In this document: positions 7,006 to 15,690 of the stretch, in pieces
How positions within the stretch are numbered: position 1 is the first letter of the stretch
Layout: every line of letters starts with the position of its first letter
Source of the DNA: an uncultured Lachnospiraceae bacterium
GTDB taxonomy: Bacteria > Bacillota > Clostridia > Lachnospirales > Lachnospiraceae
NCBI GenBank assembly: GCA_910588875.1
Contig: CAJURT010000030.1
Span: forward strand, 1 to 46,456
Reading direction: 5' to 3'
Length of the DNA stretch: 46,456 nucleotides
Notes under the pieces: model-generated
The model's input: the letters and a program-made list of their open reading frames with translations, nothing else
The model's database searches: none
What the model was told of the DNA's origin: nothing
Position numbers and translations under genes: made by a program

Positions 7006-8742
7006 ATGAAGGATTACATGAAGATTTATGAGGAGTGGCTGGCAAATCCGTATTTTGATGAAGGGACCAAAGCGGAACTGAGGGCGATTGCAGGCGACGA
7101 AAACGAGATCAAGGAAAGATTCTACATGGATCTGGAGTTCGGCACGGCCGGTTTGCGGGGGATTATCGGAGCCGGGATTAACCGGATGAATATCTATGTG
7201 GTACGCCGGGCGACACAGGGGCTTGCCAACTATATTATCAAACAGGGCGGGGCTTCCAAGGGGGTTGCCATTGCCTATGATTCCCGCCGGATGTCGCCGG
7301 AGTTTGCCGATGAGGCGGCACGCACGCTGGCTGCCAACGGGATTAAGGCTTACAAGTTTGAGTCCCTCCGCCCGACGCCGGAACTGTCCTTTGCCGTGCG
7401 GGAACTGGGCTGTATCGCCGGGATCAATGTGACGGCAAGCCACAATCCGCCGGAATATAACGGTTATAAGGTGTATTGGGAAGACGGCGCACAGTTCACG
7501 CCGCCCCATGACAAGGGGGTGACAGAGGAAGTCCTGGCCATCGAGGATCTCTCCACGGTGAAGACCATGAGCGCTTCCGATGCCAAGGCAGCAGGGCTGT
7601 ATGATGTGATCGGTGCGGAGATTGACAATAAATACATTGCCAATGTAAAGGCACAGGTGGTGAACCAGGACGCCATCGACCAGATGCAGGATCAGATAAA
7701 GATTGTATATACCCCTCTTCACGGCACAGGTAATATTCCGGTGCGCCGGGTGCTGAAGGAGATTGGATTTACCCATGTTTATGTGGTTCCGGAGCAGGAA
7801 CTGCCGGATGGCGAATTCCCCACCGTCAGCTATCCGAACCCGGAGGCAGCGGAGGCCTTTGCCCTAGGGCTTAAGATGGCAAAGGAGATCGATGCGGACC
7901 TGGTGCTGGCCACGGACCCGGATGCAGACCGCCTGGGTGTGTATGTGAAGGATAAGAAGTCCGGGGAGTATATTTCCCTGACAGGCAATATGTCCGGTTC
8001 TCTGCTGTGTGAGTATGTGCTGAGCCAGAAGGCGGCAAAGAATGCTATCCCGGCGGATGGCGAAGTGGTGAAATCCATTGTCAGCACCAATTTGATTGAC
8101 GCGGTGGCTGCTTCCTATAACTGCGAACTGGTGGAGTGCCTGACCGGCTTTAAGTGGATCGGGCAGCAGATTTTGAAGGAAGAGAATACGGGCGCAGGCC
8201 ATTATATGTTCGGCATGGAGGAGAGTTATGGCTGCCTGATCGGCACCTATGCGAGGGATAAGGATGCTGTATCTGCCAGCGTTGCCCTGTGTGAGGCAGC
8301 TGCTTACTACAAGACGAAGGACATGACCCTGTGGGATGCGATGGTTGCCATGTATGAGAAATATGGCTATTATAAGGATGCAGTGAAGTCCATCGGGCTT
8401 TCCGGGATTGAAGGCCTGGCGAAGATCCAGTCCATTATGGAGACCTTCCGCAACGACACACCAGCCGGGTTCGGCGATTATCAGGTGCTTTCTGCCCGGG
8501 ACTATAAGCAGGATACCATCAAGGATATGGCGACCGGACAGGTAAGGCCCACCGGTTTGCCGTCATCCAATGTACTGTATTATGATATGAACGACAATGC
8601 CTGGCTGTGCATCCGTCCTTCCGGCACGGAGCCGAAGATTAAGTTCTACTATGGCATTAAGGGCAGTTCCCTGGAGGATGCCGATGCAAAATCCGCGGCA
8701 TTGGGAGAGGCGCTGATGGAGGTTGTAAATAAGCTGTTATAA
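7006..8742 (+). CDS. Alpha-phosphoglucomutase / phosphomannomutase
   Basis: This 578-residue enzyme of the alpha-D-phosphohexomutase superfamily interconverts hexose 1-phosphate and 6-phosphate. All four signature sites are present: the phosphoserine loop TASHNPPEYNG (Ser about 145), the metal loop DPDADRLGV near 305, the sugar-binding EESYG segment near 405, and the phosphate-binding RPSGTEPKIKFY near 545. Length and the FGTAGLRG N-terminal motif fit the Firmicute PgcA-type enzymes with broad glucose/mannose specificity. GGAGGGAG upstream supports the start. It has its own promoter with a cre-like site and a terminator, so it is a single-gene unit. It could handle mannose 1-phosphate released by the GH130 enzyme at 43.9 kb, though that link is inferred. 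Confidence 0.92.
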   Translation: MKDYMKIYEEWLANPYFDEGTKAELRAIAGDENEIKERFYMDLEFGTAGLRGIIGAGINRMNIYVVRRATQGLANYIIKQGGASKGVAIAYDSRRMSPEFADEAARTLAANGIKAYKFESLRPTPELSFAVRELGCIAGINVTASHNPPEYNGYKVYWEDGAQFTPPHDKGVTEEVLAIEDLSTVKTMSASDAKAAGLYDVIGAEIDNKYIANVKAQVVNQDAIDQMQDQIKIVYTPLHGTGNIPVRRVLKEIGFTHVYVVPEQELPDGEFPTVSYPNPEAAEAFALGLKMAKEIDADLVLATDPDADRLGVYVKDKKSGEYISLTGNMSGSLLCEYVLSQKAAKNAIPADGEVVKSIVSTNLIDAVAASYNCELVECLTGFKWIGQQILKEENTGAGHYMFGMEESYGCLIGTYARDKDAVSASVALCEAAAYYKTKDMTLWDAMVAMYEKYGYYKDAVKSIGLSGIEGLAKIQSIMETFRNDTPAGFGDYQVLSARDYKQDTIKDMATGQVRPTGLPSSNVLYYDMNDNAWLCIRPSGTEPKIKFYYGIKGSSLEDADAKSAALGEALMEVVNKLL

Positions 8743-8749
8743 AAGACGG

Positions 8750-8786
8750 CAGCCGCAGGACTAAGGTTCCTGCGGCTGTTCTTTGT
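8750..8786. terminator. Bidirectional terminator between pgm and thioesterase
   Basis: CAGCCGCAGGA (8750-8760) pairs with TCCTGCGGCTG (8768-8778), an 11-bp GC-rich stem. T-rich tails lie on both sides (TTCTTTGTTT in the plus sense, TCTTTTA in the minus sense), fitting its place between convergent genes. Confidence 0.85.
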
Positions 8787-8829
8787 TTGCGGAGGCAAGA
8801 AGCCAAGGCAAAGCCGGCTTGCAAAGATG

Positions 8830-9195
8830 TTACATAGTAAGTCCGTGAGGTGCGCTCTTCCCGTCTTCGCCGGTATTGACAAATACAACCTGGCAGGAGG
8901 AGTAGAGCCTTTCGGGGTTTAACATATCCCGGGCTTCCACCTTGATGGTCAGGCTGGTGCGCCCGACTTTAACCAGTTCGTACTGGAAGCAGATAACACT
9001 GCCCAATTCAGCCGGGGTGATGAAACGGAAGTCCTGGACCGCACACATAACCATATTGTTTTGGCGTCCCAATATCTGTACAGCCCCAAAAAAAGCGGCC
9101 TCTGTCATCCAGTCAGTCAAAACCCCGGAGTACAGAGAGCCATGGTGGTTCATTTGTTCCATTCTCACGTAATGGTGGGTGATTGTTTTCATCAT
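8830..9195 (-). CDS. Acyl-CoA thioesterase, hotdog fold
   Basis: This 121-residue single-hotdog-domain protein resembles YciA/acyl-CoA hydrolase proteins. The segment HHGSLYSGVLTDWM (about 14-27) is the helix-start motif of the fold, followed by a small-residue helix and ITPAELGSVICFQYELVKVGRTSLTIKVEA, the paired strands. It would hydrolyse acyl-CoA esters in the cytoplasm; the chain length is not predictable. The frame is open further upstream, but ATG ATG at 9195/9192 has AAGGAG at 8 nt, so 9195 was chosen. The roughly 130-nt leader on this strand contains several short hairpins. Convergent with phosphoglucomutase and divergent from thrC. Confidence 0.8.
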   Translation of the reverse strand: MMKTITHHYVRMEQMNHHGSLYSGVLTDWMTEAAFFGAVQILGRQNNMVMCAVQDFRFITPAELGSVICFQYELVKVGRTSLTIKVEARDMLNPERLYSSCQVVFVNTGEDGKSAPHGLTM

Positions 9196-9314
9196 TATGC
9201 GTTCTCCTTTTGCAGAGACTATACCATGTCCTCCGGACATGCTGCCCTCCGGGGGATGCACACGATTTGCTTTTGTGATTATCCGTCCTTCGGCCGGATG
9301 CAAATCGGTGCGTG

Positions 9315-9336
9315 TATAATCTCTATCGAGATTATA
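9315..9336. promoter_or_regulatory. Perfect palindrome over the thioesterase promoter
   Basis: TATAATCTC (9315-9323) and GAGATTATA (9328-9336) form a 9-bp perfect inverted repeat with a 4-bp centre. The right arm contains the -10 box of the minus-strand promoter. Candidate operator or 5'-end RNA hairpin; the regulator is unknown. Confidence 0.5.
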
Positions 9337-9359
9337 CCACAAGGCCAGGAGGCAGACAA
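9331..9359 (-). promoter_or_regulatory. Sigma-A promoter of the thioesterase
   Basis: Read on the minus strand: TTGTCT (9359-9354), a 17-bp spacer, TATAAT (9336-9331). Confidence 0.7.
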
Positions 9360-9384
9360 GCGTATTTTTAGAAGCTTTCCCTGC

Positions 9385-9413
9385 TTGCAGGAGATAGGAA
9401 AGTGTGCTACAAT
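9385..9413 (+). promoter_or_regulatory. Sigma-A promoter of thrC
   Basis: TTGCAG (9385-9390), a 17-bp spacer and TACAAT (9408-9413), followed by a leader of about 75 nt. It is placed back to back with the thioesterase promoter. Confidence 0.75.
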
Positions 9414-9493
9414 TTACGGGACAAGCAAGAAGAAACCTTTGGCGGCTGAAGCATGGAAGCAGGATTATTTAGGACAGGGAGGAACGGAGGAAT

Positions 9494-10990
9494 ATGGAGA
9501 ATTTATCTTATCAGAGTACCAGGGGCGGGGAGAGGGGCCTGACGGCTTCCCGGGCAATTTTGAATGGGCTGGCGGAGGATGGGGGGTTATATATGCCTTC
9601 GCGGATCCCGAAACTGGAGATTCCGGCGGAGAAGCTGGCGGGGATGAACTACCAGGAGACGGCTTATGAGGTGATGAAGCTGTTCCTGACGGATTATACG
9701 GAGGAGGAACTGAAATATTGCATCAACTCTGCCTATGACAGCAAATTCGACACGGAAGAGATTGCACCGCTGCGGGAAGCGGACGGGGCATATTACCTGG
9801 AATTGTTCCACGGAAGTACCATTGCATTTAAAGATATGGCACTGTCAATCCTTCCCTATCTGATGACCACAGCGGCCAGGAAGAACCATGTGGAAAATGA
9901 GATTGTGATTTTGACGGCCACCTCCGGGGATACGGGAAAAGCGGCAATGGCAGGATTTGCGGATGTGCCCGGGACCCGGATCATTGTGTTTTATCCCAAG
10001 GGGGGCGTCAGCAAGGTGCAGGAATTGCAGATGGTTACCCAGAAGGGGGAGAATACGGCAGTCGTGGCGATCCACGGCAATTTTGATGACGCCCAGACAG
10101 GGGTGAAAAAGATCTTTGGGGATCAGGCTTTCGGAAAGCGCCTGGCAGAGCACGGGTTCCAGCTTTCCTCAGCGAATTCCATCAATATCGGGAGGCTGGT
10201 GCCCCAGGTGGTGTACTATGTATATGCTTACGCCAAGCTTCTTCACCAGGGAAAGATCCGGAATGGTGAAAAGATTAACATCACGGTGCCGACGGGCAAT
10301 TTCGGCAATATCCTGGCAGCTTATTTTGCAAAGCAGATGGGGCTGCCAGTGGAGAAACTGATCTGCGCCTCCAATGACAACAAGGTATTATATGATTTCT
10401 TTCAGACAGGAACTTACGATAAAAAGCGGGAATTTATCTTAACCAGTTCGCCTTCCATGGATATCCTTATTTCCAGCAACCTGGAGAGGCTGATCTATGT
10501 GAGCACAGGCTGTGACGCCGGGGCGAATGCAGATCTGATGGAAAGGCTCAGCAGGGACGGAGCCTATACAATTACAGAAGAGATGCGGGAAAAGATGGAG
10601 GATTTTATTGGAGGATATGCCACGGAGGCGGAAAACGGGGCAGAGATCAAGAGGCTGTTTGATGCCACCGGGTATATGATCGACACCCATACCGGAGTGG
10701 CTTCCAGCGTATACCGGAAGTATGCCGTTGAGACGGGGGATGCAACGCCGACGGTGATTGCGTCTACGGCAAGCCCATACAAATTTTCCCACAGTGTTAT
10801 GGAAGCGGTGTATGGGGATCAGGGCGGCAAGGATGAATTTGAGATTATAGATGAACTGTGCAAGGTGACTGGCGTGGCGGTTCCGCGGGCAGTGGAGGAG
10901 ATACGCAATGCGGTAATCCGCCATAAACGGGAATGTGATGCAGAGGCGATGGAGAGCGTGGTGGCGGAGATCCTGGGACTGGACGAATAG
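9494..10990 (+). CDS. thrC: Threonine synthase
   Basis: This 498-residue PLP enzyme converts O-phosphohomoserine to threonine. It begins MENLSYQSTRGG, the usual start of the longer (yeast/E. coli-like) threonine synthase class. The PLP lysine lies in HGSTIAFKDMALS near residue 110. The cofactor-phosphate loop TATSGDTGKAAM is near 150 and the NINIGR-like segment NSINIGRLVPQ near 230. Full length for the family, with ACGGAGGAAT before the ATG. No hom or thrB is adjacent. It is transcribed alone from the promoter at 9385-9413, then followed by fba with its own promoter. Confidence 0.95.
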   Translation: MENLSYQSTRGGERGLTASRAILNGLAEDGGLYMPSRIPKLEIPAEKLAGMNYQETAYEVMKLFLTDYTEEELKYCINSAYDSKFDTEEIAPLREADGAYYLELFHGSTIAFKDMALSILPYLMTTAARKNHVENEIVILTATSGDTGKAAMAGFADVPGTRIIVFYPKGGVSKVQELQMVTQKGENTAVVAIHGNFDDAQTGVKKIFGDQAFGKRLAEHGFQLSSANSINIGRLVPQVVYYVYAYAKLLHQGKIRNGEKINITVPTGNFGNILAAYFAKQMGLPVEKLICASNDNKVLYDFFQTGTYDKKREFILTSSPSMDILISSNLERLIYVSTGCDAGANADLMERLSRDGAYTITEEMREKMEDFIGGYATEAENGAEIKRLFDATGYMIDTHTGVASSVYRKYAVETGDATPTVIASTASPYKFSHSVMEAVYGDQGGKDEFEIIDELCKVTGVAVPRAVEEIRNAVIRHKRECDAEAMESVVAEILGLDE

Positions 10991-11045
10991 GGATGGGATC
11001 TCCGGGGCGTACAAGAATCCGGGAAAAGATTGTGAAAAGTACCAC

Positions 11046-11074
11046 TATCCAAAGAAAGGAAAGTGCGCTATAAT
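11046..11074 (+). promoter_or_regulatory. Probable fba promoter
   Basis: A clear -10 TATAAT (11069-11074) with a poor -35 (TATCCA at 11046-11051, 17-bp spacing). The 18-bp block ending in this -10 is almost the same as that at the thrC promoter. Confidence 0.5.
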
Positions 11075-11148
11075 AGTACAAGCTGCAGTTCCCATCTTTT
11101 GTGGGGGCTGCTGAGGTGAGTATAAATGACGAAATGGAGGATTATGAA

Positions 11149-12012
11149 ATGTTAGTATCTGCAACAGAAATGCTGAAAAAGGCAAAAGCGGGACACTATG
11201 CAGTAGGCCAGTTCAATATCAACAATCTGGAGTGGACAAAGTCCATCCTGGCTACTGCCCAGGAACTGAATTCCCCGGTGATCCTGGGTGTGTCCGAGGG
11301 CGCAGGTAAGTACATGACCGGGTTTAAGACCGTGACAGAGATGGTGAAGGCGATGATCGAGGAGATGAATATTACGGTTCCCGTTGCGCTGCACTTAGAT
11401 CATGGTACTTACGAGGGCTGCTACAAATGTATCAAGGCAGGATTTTCCTCCATTATGTTTGACGGTTCCCATTACCCCATCGAGGAGAATGTGGCCAAGA
11501 CCAAAGAACTGGTGAGCATTGCTCATGCCATGGGATTATCCATTGAGGCAGAAGTGGGTTCCATCGGCGGTGAGGAAGACGGCGTTGTGGGTGCAGGCGA
11601 GTGCGCAGATCCCGATGAGTGCAAGATGATTGCGGATCTGGGGATTGATTTCCTGGCAGCCGGCATCGGCAATATCCATGGGAAATATCCGGAGAACTGG
11701 AAGGGGCTGAGTTTTGAGACCCTGGCAGCGATCCAGGAGAAGACCGGCGAGATGCCGCTGGTTCTGCATGGAGGTACCGGTATCCCGGCAGATATGATTA
11801 AGAAAGCCATCGACCTGGGCGTGGCCAAGATCAATGTGAATACGGAGTGCCAGCTGTCTTTCGCTGCAGCTACCCGTGAGTATATTGAAGCAGGCAAGGA
11901 TCAGCAGGGCAAGGGCTTTGACCCCCGTAAGCTGCTGGCTCCCGGCGCAGCCGCCATCAAGGAGACCGTGAAAGAGAAGATGGAACTGTTCGGGTCTGTG
12001 GGCAAGGCCTGA
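11149..12012 (+). CDS. fba: Class II fructose-1,6-bisphosphate aldolase
   Basis: This 287-residue zinc-dependent aldolase of glycolysis and gluconeogenesis splits fructose 1,6-bisphosphate into two triose phosphates. The metal-site motif LHLDHGTYEG (about 82-91), the EAEVGSIGGEEDG loop, GIGNIHGKYP and VLHGGTGIP (with further metal-binding His residues) are all present, as is NVNTECQ at the C-terminal active site. A longer frame starts with GTG at 11101, but the ATG at 11149 gives the standard MLVSATEML beginning and has GGAGG 8 nt upstream. It could instead act on tagatose or ketose bisphosphates of the same family, but the sequence fits the FbaA type. Ends with two hairpins. Confidence 0.93.
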   Translation: MLVSATEMLKKAKAGHYAVGQFNINNLEWTKSILATAQELNSPVILGVSEGAGKYMTGFKTVTEMVKAMIEEMNITVPVALHLDHGTYEGCYKCIKAGFSSIMFDGSHYPIEENVAKTKELVSIAHAMGLSIEAEVGSIGGEEDGVVGAGECADPDECKMIADLGIDFLAAGIGNIHGKYPENWKGLSFETLAAIQEKTGEMPLVLHGGTGIPADMIKKAIDLGVAKINVNTECQLSFAAATREYIEAGKDQQGKGFDPRKLLAPGAAAIKETVKEKMELFGSVGKA

Positions 12013-12047
12013 GTGGCTGGTTAACATGAAGAACAGGAAAGCATATT

Positions 12048-12121
12048 CGGGAAACCGGCAGTAAGGTTTCCCGGATATACTGGGCAGAGAGGCATTTCCG
12101 ATACAGGGGATGCCTCTTTTT
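12048..12121 (+). terminator. Tandem hairpins after fba
   Basis: CGGGAAACC near 12048 pairs with GGTTTCCCG ending near 12073. The true terminator follows: AGAGGCAT (12088-12095) pairs with ATGCCTCT (12110-12117) and runs into TTTTT. Confidence 0.8.
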
Positions 12122-12364
12122 GAGGAGTTTTAGAAAGAAATGACGTTTTTTGGGCCGAAATCAAGTCAAAATCAGGCAAAGAAACGAAATCCTGGGAAAA
12201 GAGAAAAAAGTGCTTGCATTTTTGGGGAAGATGGTTTATTTTAGTAGGGAACAAAGGTGTTCTTCCTTTAGGTAAGGGGAGGGCGCCTTTTCTGCTGTTG
12301 CGGACGGGCATGCCCCGCAAAAGCAGAGGTTCCTTAAGACTCCAGGGAGAGGAAGGGAAAGCAT
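12122..12364 (+). other. glnN upstream region
   Basis: This gap has no gene. It contains the glnN promoter at 12214-12242 and a strong leader hairpin at 12292-12326 (CTGCTGTTGCGG with CCGCAAAAGCAG, 11 of 12 positions paired). The hairpin is not followed by a T-run, so it is not an ordinary terminator. It could affect mRNA stability or translation of glnN. No riboswitch family was recognised. Confidence 0.5.
12214..12242 (+). promoter_or_regulatory. Probable glnN promoter
   Basis: TTGCAT (12214-12219), a 17-bp spacer and TATTTT (12237-12242), giving a leader of about 115 nt. Confidence 0.6.
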
Positions 12365-14482
12365 ATGAGTGAGATTATAAAAGTTGCGGAGATATTTGGA
12401 AAGAATGTATTTAATGAGGTGGTGATGAAGGAACGCCTGCCCAAAAGTGTCTTTAAGAAGATGAAGAAGACTATCGAGGACGGGGCAGAGTTGGATCCTT
12501 CCATCGCGGATGTGGTGGCTCATGCCATGAAGGAATGGGCCATTGAGAGGGGGGCGACCCATTATACCCATTGGTTTCAGCCTTTGACCGGGGTGACGGC
12601 GGAAAAGCATGATTCCTTTATCTCGGCGCCGGATTCTGAAGGACGGGTGATCATGGAGTTTTCCGGCAAGGAGTTGATCAAGGGGGAGCCGGATGCCTCC
12701 TCCTTCCCCTCCGGCGGCCTGCGGGCCACCTTTGAGGCCCGCGGCTACACGGCATGGGACTGCACCTCACCTGCCTTTTTGCGGGAGGATGCGATGGGGG
12801 TGACCCTTTGCATCCCGACGGCATTCTGTTCCTACAAGGGCGAGGCCCTGGATCAGAAGACGCCGCTGCTGCGTTCCATGCAGGCCATCGATGCGCAGGC
12901 GCTGCGGATCATGAGGCTGTTTGGCAATACCACAGCGAAGCGGGTATGCCCGTCGGTGGGGCCGGAGCAGGAGTATTTTTTGGTGGACCGGGCGAAATAC
13001 CTGCAGAGGAAGGATCTGATCTATGCAGGGCGGACATTGTTTGGCGCGATGCCGCCGAAGGGACAGGAACTTGAGGATCACTACTTTGGCGCAATCCGTG
13101 AACGCATCGGCGCTTATATGAAGGAAGTGAACGAGGAACTTTGGAAGCTGGGGGTGACGGCCAAGACCCAGCACAACGAGGTGGCGCCGGCGCAGCATGA
13201 GTTGGCTCCGATCTATGACCAGGCCAACCTGGCAGTGGATCATAACCAGATGGTGATGGAGACCTTAAAGAAGGTGGCGGGGCGCCATGGCCTGACCTGT
13301 CTGCTCCATGAGAAGCCCTTTGCAGGGGTGAATGGCTCCGGCAAGCATAACAACTGGTCCCTGACCTCGGATGACGGGGTAAACTTGCTGAGCCCGGGGG
13401 AGACACCCCACGAGAATGTGCAATTTTTGCTGGTGCTGGCGTGTATTCTGAAGGCAGTGGATGTTCATGCAGACCTGCTGCGGGAGTCTGCAGCAGATGT
13501 GGGCAATGACCACCGTCTGGGCGCCAATGAGGCGCCGCCGGCCATTATCTCCGTATTTTTGGGAGAGCAGCTGGAGGATGTGATCGACCAGCTGTGCAGT
13601 ACCGGGGAGGCCACTCATTCCAAGAAGGGGGGCACCTTACGGACCGGGGTAGCAACTTTGCCGGATCTTGACAAGGATGCCACGGACCGGAACCGTACTT
13701 CCCCCTTTGCCTTTACGGGGAACAAATTTGAGTTCCGTATGGTAGGTTCCTCTGATTCCATTGCTCCTCCGAATGTGGTATTGAACACCATTGTAGCAGA
13801 AGCGTTTAAGGAAGCAGCCGATGAACTGGAAAAGGCGGAAGACTTTGACATGGCGGTCCATGATCTGATCAAAAAACTGCTTAAGGATCACAGGAGGATT
13901 ATTTTCAATGGCAACGGGTATGCGGACGCCTGGGTGGAAGAAGCGGGAAGGCGCGGACTACCCAACATCCGTTCTATGGTAGATGCGATTCCGGCGCTGA
14001 CTACCGATAAAGCGGTAAAGCTGTATGAGGAGTTCGGAGTATTTACCAGAGCAGAACTGGAGTCCCGTGCCGAGGTGGAATATGAGGCATATTCCAAAGT
14101 GATCAATATTGAGGCCAGAACAATGATCGATATGGCAAGCAAGCAGATCATCCCGGCGGCAATCAAATATACGACAGAACTGGCGAATTCCCTGAATGCC
14201 GTGAAGACAGCCTGCCCGGAGGCGGACAACAGCGTACAGACAGAGTTTTTGACAGAGACTTCCGCATTGCTGTCGGATATGAGGGTGGCTATGGCAGCGC
14301 TTATTGATATGACGGATAAATGCGGGAAGATGGAAGAGGGAAGGACGAAGGCTCATGCCTACCATGATGAAGTAGTGCCGGCTATGGAAGCCCTGCGGGC
14401 GCCGGCAGACCGGCTGGAGATGATTGTGGATAAGGAACTGTGGCCGTTCCCCAGTTATGGGGATTTGATTTTTGAGGTGTAG
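12365..14482 (+). CDS. glnN: Glutamine synthetase type III
   Basis: This 705-residue GSIII enzyme makes glutamine from glutamate, ammonia and ATP in the cytoplasm. The length and N-terminal domain (THYTHWFQPLTG, FSGKELIKGEPDASSFPSGG) are specific for type III rather than the roughly 440-residue type I. The catalytic core includes GPEQEYFLVD, HNEVAPAQHELAP, NGSGKHNNWSL, NEAPPAIISVFLGE and NRTSPFAFTGNKFEFR. GSIII enzymes form dodecamers and are common in Clostridia and Bacteroidetes as nitrogen-responsive enzymes. GAGAGGAAGGG precedes the ATG. No glnR or regulatory protein is adjacent. Very confident. Confidence 0.96.
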   Translation: MSEIIKVAEIFGKNVFNEVVMKERLPKSVFKKMKKTIEDGAELDPSIADVVAHAMKEWAIERGATHYTHWFQPLTGVTAEKHDSFISAPDSEGRVIMEFSGKELIKGEPDASSFPSGGLRATFEARGYTAWDCTSPAFLREDAMGVTLCIPTAFCSYKGEALDQKTPLLRSMQAIDAQALRIMRLFGNTTAKRVCPSVGPEQEYFLVDRAKYLQRKDLIYAGRTLFGAMPPKGQELEDHYFGAIRERIGAYMKEVNEELWKLGVTAKTQHNEVAPAQHELAPIYDQANLAVDHNQMVMETLKKVAGRHGLTCLLHEKPFAGVNGSGKHNNWSLTSDDGVNLLSPGETPHENVQFLLVLACILKAVDVHADLLRESAADVGNDHRLGANEAPPAIISVFLGEQLEDVIDQLCSTGEATHSKKGGTLRTGVATLPDLDKDATDRNRTSPFAFTGNKFEFRMVGSSDSIAPPNVVLNTIVAEAFKEAADELEKAEDFDMAVHDLIKKLLKDHRRIIFNGNGYADAWVEEAGRRGLPNIRSMVDAIPALTTDKAVKLYEEFGVFTRAELESRAEVEYEAYSKVINIEARTMIDMASKQIIPAAIKYTTELANSLNAVKTACPEADNSVQTEFLTETSALLSDMRVAMAALIDMTDKCGKMEEGRTKAHAYHDEVVPAMEALRAPADRLEMIVDKELWPFPSYGDLIFEV

Positions 14483-14501
14483 GGAGAGTTTTCTCTGATT
14501 G

Positions 14502-14529
14502 GGGCAGTCGGTTACTGACTGCCCTTTTT
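14502..14529 (+). terminator. Intrinsic terminator of glnN
   Basis: GGGCAGTC (14502-14509) pairs with GACTGCCC (14517-14524), followed by TTTTT. Confidence 0.88.
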
Positions 14530-14602
14530 CCCGATAAAAACCATTATTCACGGATGCGGGCATTCTGCGGCCTTCTGTTTTGTGCCTCCAAAGCCAGGGT
14601 TT

Positions 14603-15253
14603 TCAGCCGGGTTCCCGTACATTTTCCAGATAAGAATACAGGGTCCCTTTGGAGATCCCCAGATATTTGCAAATCTTGTTTCCGGACTTTGAGATGAGAA
14701 AAAGACCTTTTTCATCAAAGTAACGGATGGCATCAAGTTTTTCCTGTTTACTCATTTCAGAGGAATCCTTTCCCAAAAGTTCCTGATGCTTTTCAATATA
14801 ATAATCAACCAGTTCCCCTACATTTTTTGCAAAAACCTCCTTTTCATTATCCTGGGAGGACTGGGACTGGTATAGTTCGGAAAAATAGGCTGAGAGCTCT
14901 TTCATTTCTGTAATATCCGTATTAATGCAGAGGCAGCCTTCCACAGAGCCCTCTTCATTATAGATATATAAGGTGGAGGAACGGAAAACACGCCCATCCT
15001 TTAGGTGGGTGATATATCCGAAGGAGTCGTGGTTTTTCTGCCGTTTATCCTGCCGCAATATTTCCAGGCCTAAATTGCTTCCGCAGTCCCCTACCTTTCT
15101 TCCGGTAAGATGATTGTTTTCAATACCAATGATGGTACTTTCATAGTTGCTTGTCAGGTCGTGGAGGATAATTTCTGATTTGGAACCGTATTGGATGGCA
15201 AGCATTTTGATAAGACGTAAAAAGGTATCTTTGTTTTCGTATAAGCCGCTCAA
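14603..15253 (-). CDS. YheO/DauR-type PAS and HTH regulator
   Basis: This transcription factor of about 216 residues has an N-terminal YheO-like PAS domain (about 5-115; SEIILHDLTSNYESTIIGI, then NNHLTGRKVGD) and a C-terminal helix-turn-helix of the DauR type (about 165-212; EKLDAIRYFDEKGLFLISKSG, then ICKYLGISKGTLYSYL). Known members include DauR, which controls D-arginine catabolism in Pseudomonas. The ATG at 15463 would add a low-complexity Phe/Tyr-rich stretch. The TTG at 15253 has AAAGGGG 8 nt upstream and begins the conserved region, so it was chosen. It is divergent from the TRAP/D-amino-acid-like gene run and is the likely regulator of it, an inference from position and family. Confidence 0.8.
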   Translation of the reverse strand: MSGLYENKDTFLRLIKMLAIQYGSKSEIILHDLTSNYESTIIGIENNHLTGRKVGDCGSNLGLEILRQDKRQKNHDSFGYITHLKDGRVFRSSTLYIYNEEGSVEGCLCINTDITEMKELSAYFSELYQSQSSQDNEKEVFAKNVGELVDYYIEKHQELLGKDSSEMSKQEKLDAIRYFDEKGLFLISKSGNKICKYLGISKGTLYSYLENVREPG

Positions 15254-15690
15254 TTGTCTATCCCCTTTTTGAATAAAGTTTAAATATAATATGAATAATA
15301 TTTTAGCATTGATAAATGGAAAAAACAAGTTTAAATGGGGAAACGGGCTAAAATAAAAAAATATTTTATCATAAAAATGATATTTGGAAATAAATGGAAA
15401 AATATTATAGTAAAATAATAACGGAGGATAAGCGGAAGGATGAAAAATAAAATAAAACTTCATTTCAAATTGTAAAACATTGTGATTTTTAAGGCAGAAA
15501 TTGGGAAATGAGTTGAATGGGAGATAAAATTAGAAAAAAAGTATAAATAATGGGATTAATACTTGAAAAAAATTATTATTTCATGTATAATCATGTTAAG
15601 AAAATTATAAAAATTTTATACAAAAACAAGGTTGATCGAACTTGCAGTGATGCAAATAAGATAAAAACTATAATAAGGAGAAGAAGTGTT
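15254..15690. other. AT-rich divergent intergenic region
   Basis: This 437-bp gap between the regulator and the TRAP operon is far more AT-rich than its flanks. It holds the TRAP promoter at 15563-15591 and two families of direct repeats: AAGTTTAAAT at 15276-15285 and 15327-15336, and ATAAATGGAAAAA at 15312-15324 and 15390-15402. These are candidate regulator sites. A frame read from 15550 through this region is a non-coding extension of the binding-protein gene. Confidence 0.5.
15563..15591 (+). promoter_or_regulatory. Sigma-A promoter of the TRAP operon
   Basis: TTGAAA (15563-15568), a 17-bp spacer and TATAAT (15586-15591). Transcription would start near 15598, about 90 nt before the ATG at 15691. 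Confidence 0.8.

Noticed and set aside
12292..12326. Leader hairpin of glnN as a possible glutamine riboswitch
   Set aside because: Only a simple hairpin is visible, without the conserved features of glnA or downstream-peptide RNA motifs that I could identify.
15550..15690. N-terminal extension of the TRAP binding protein
   Set aside because: The extension is AT-rich, overlaps the promoter and precedes a perfect signal peptide with a proper ribosome site at 15691.
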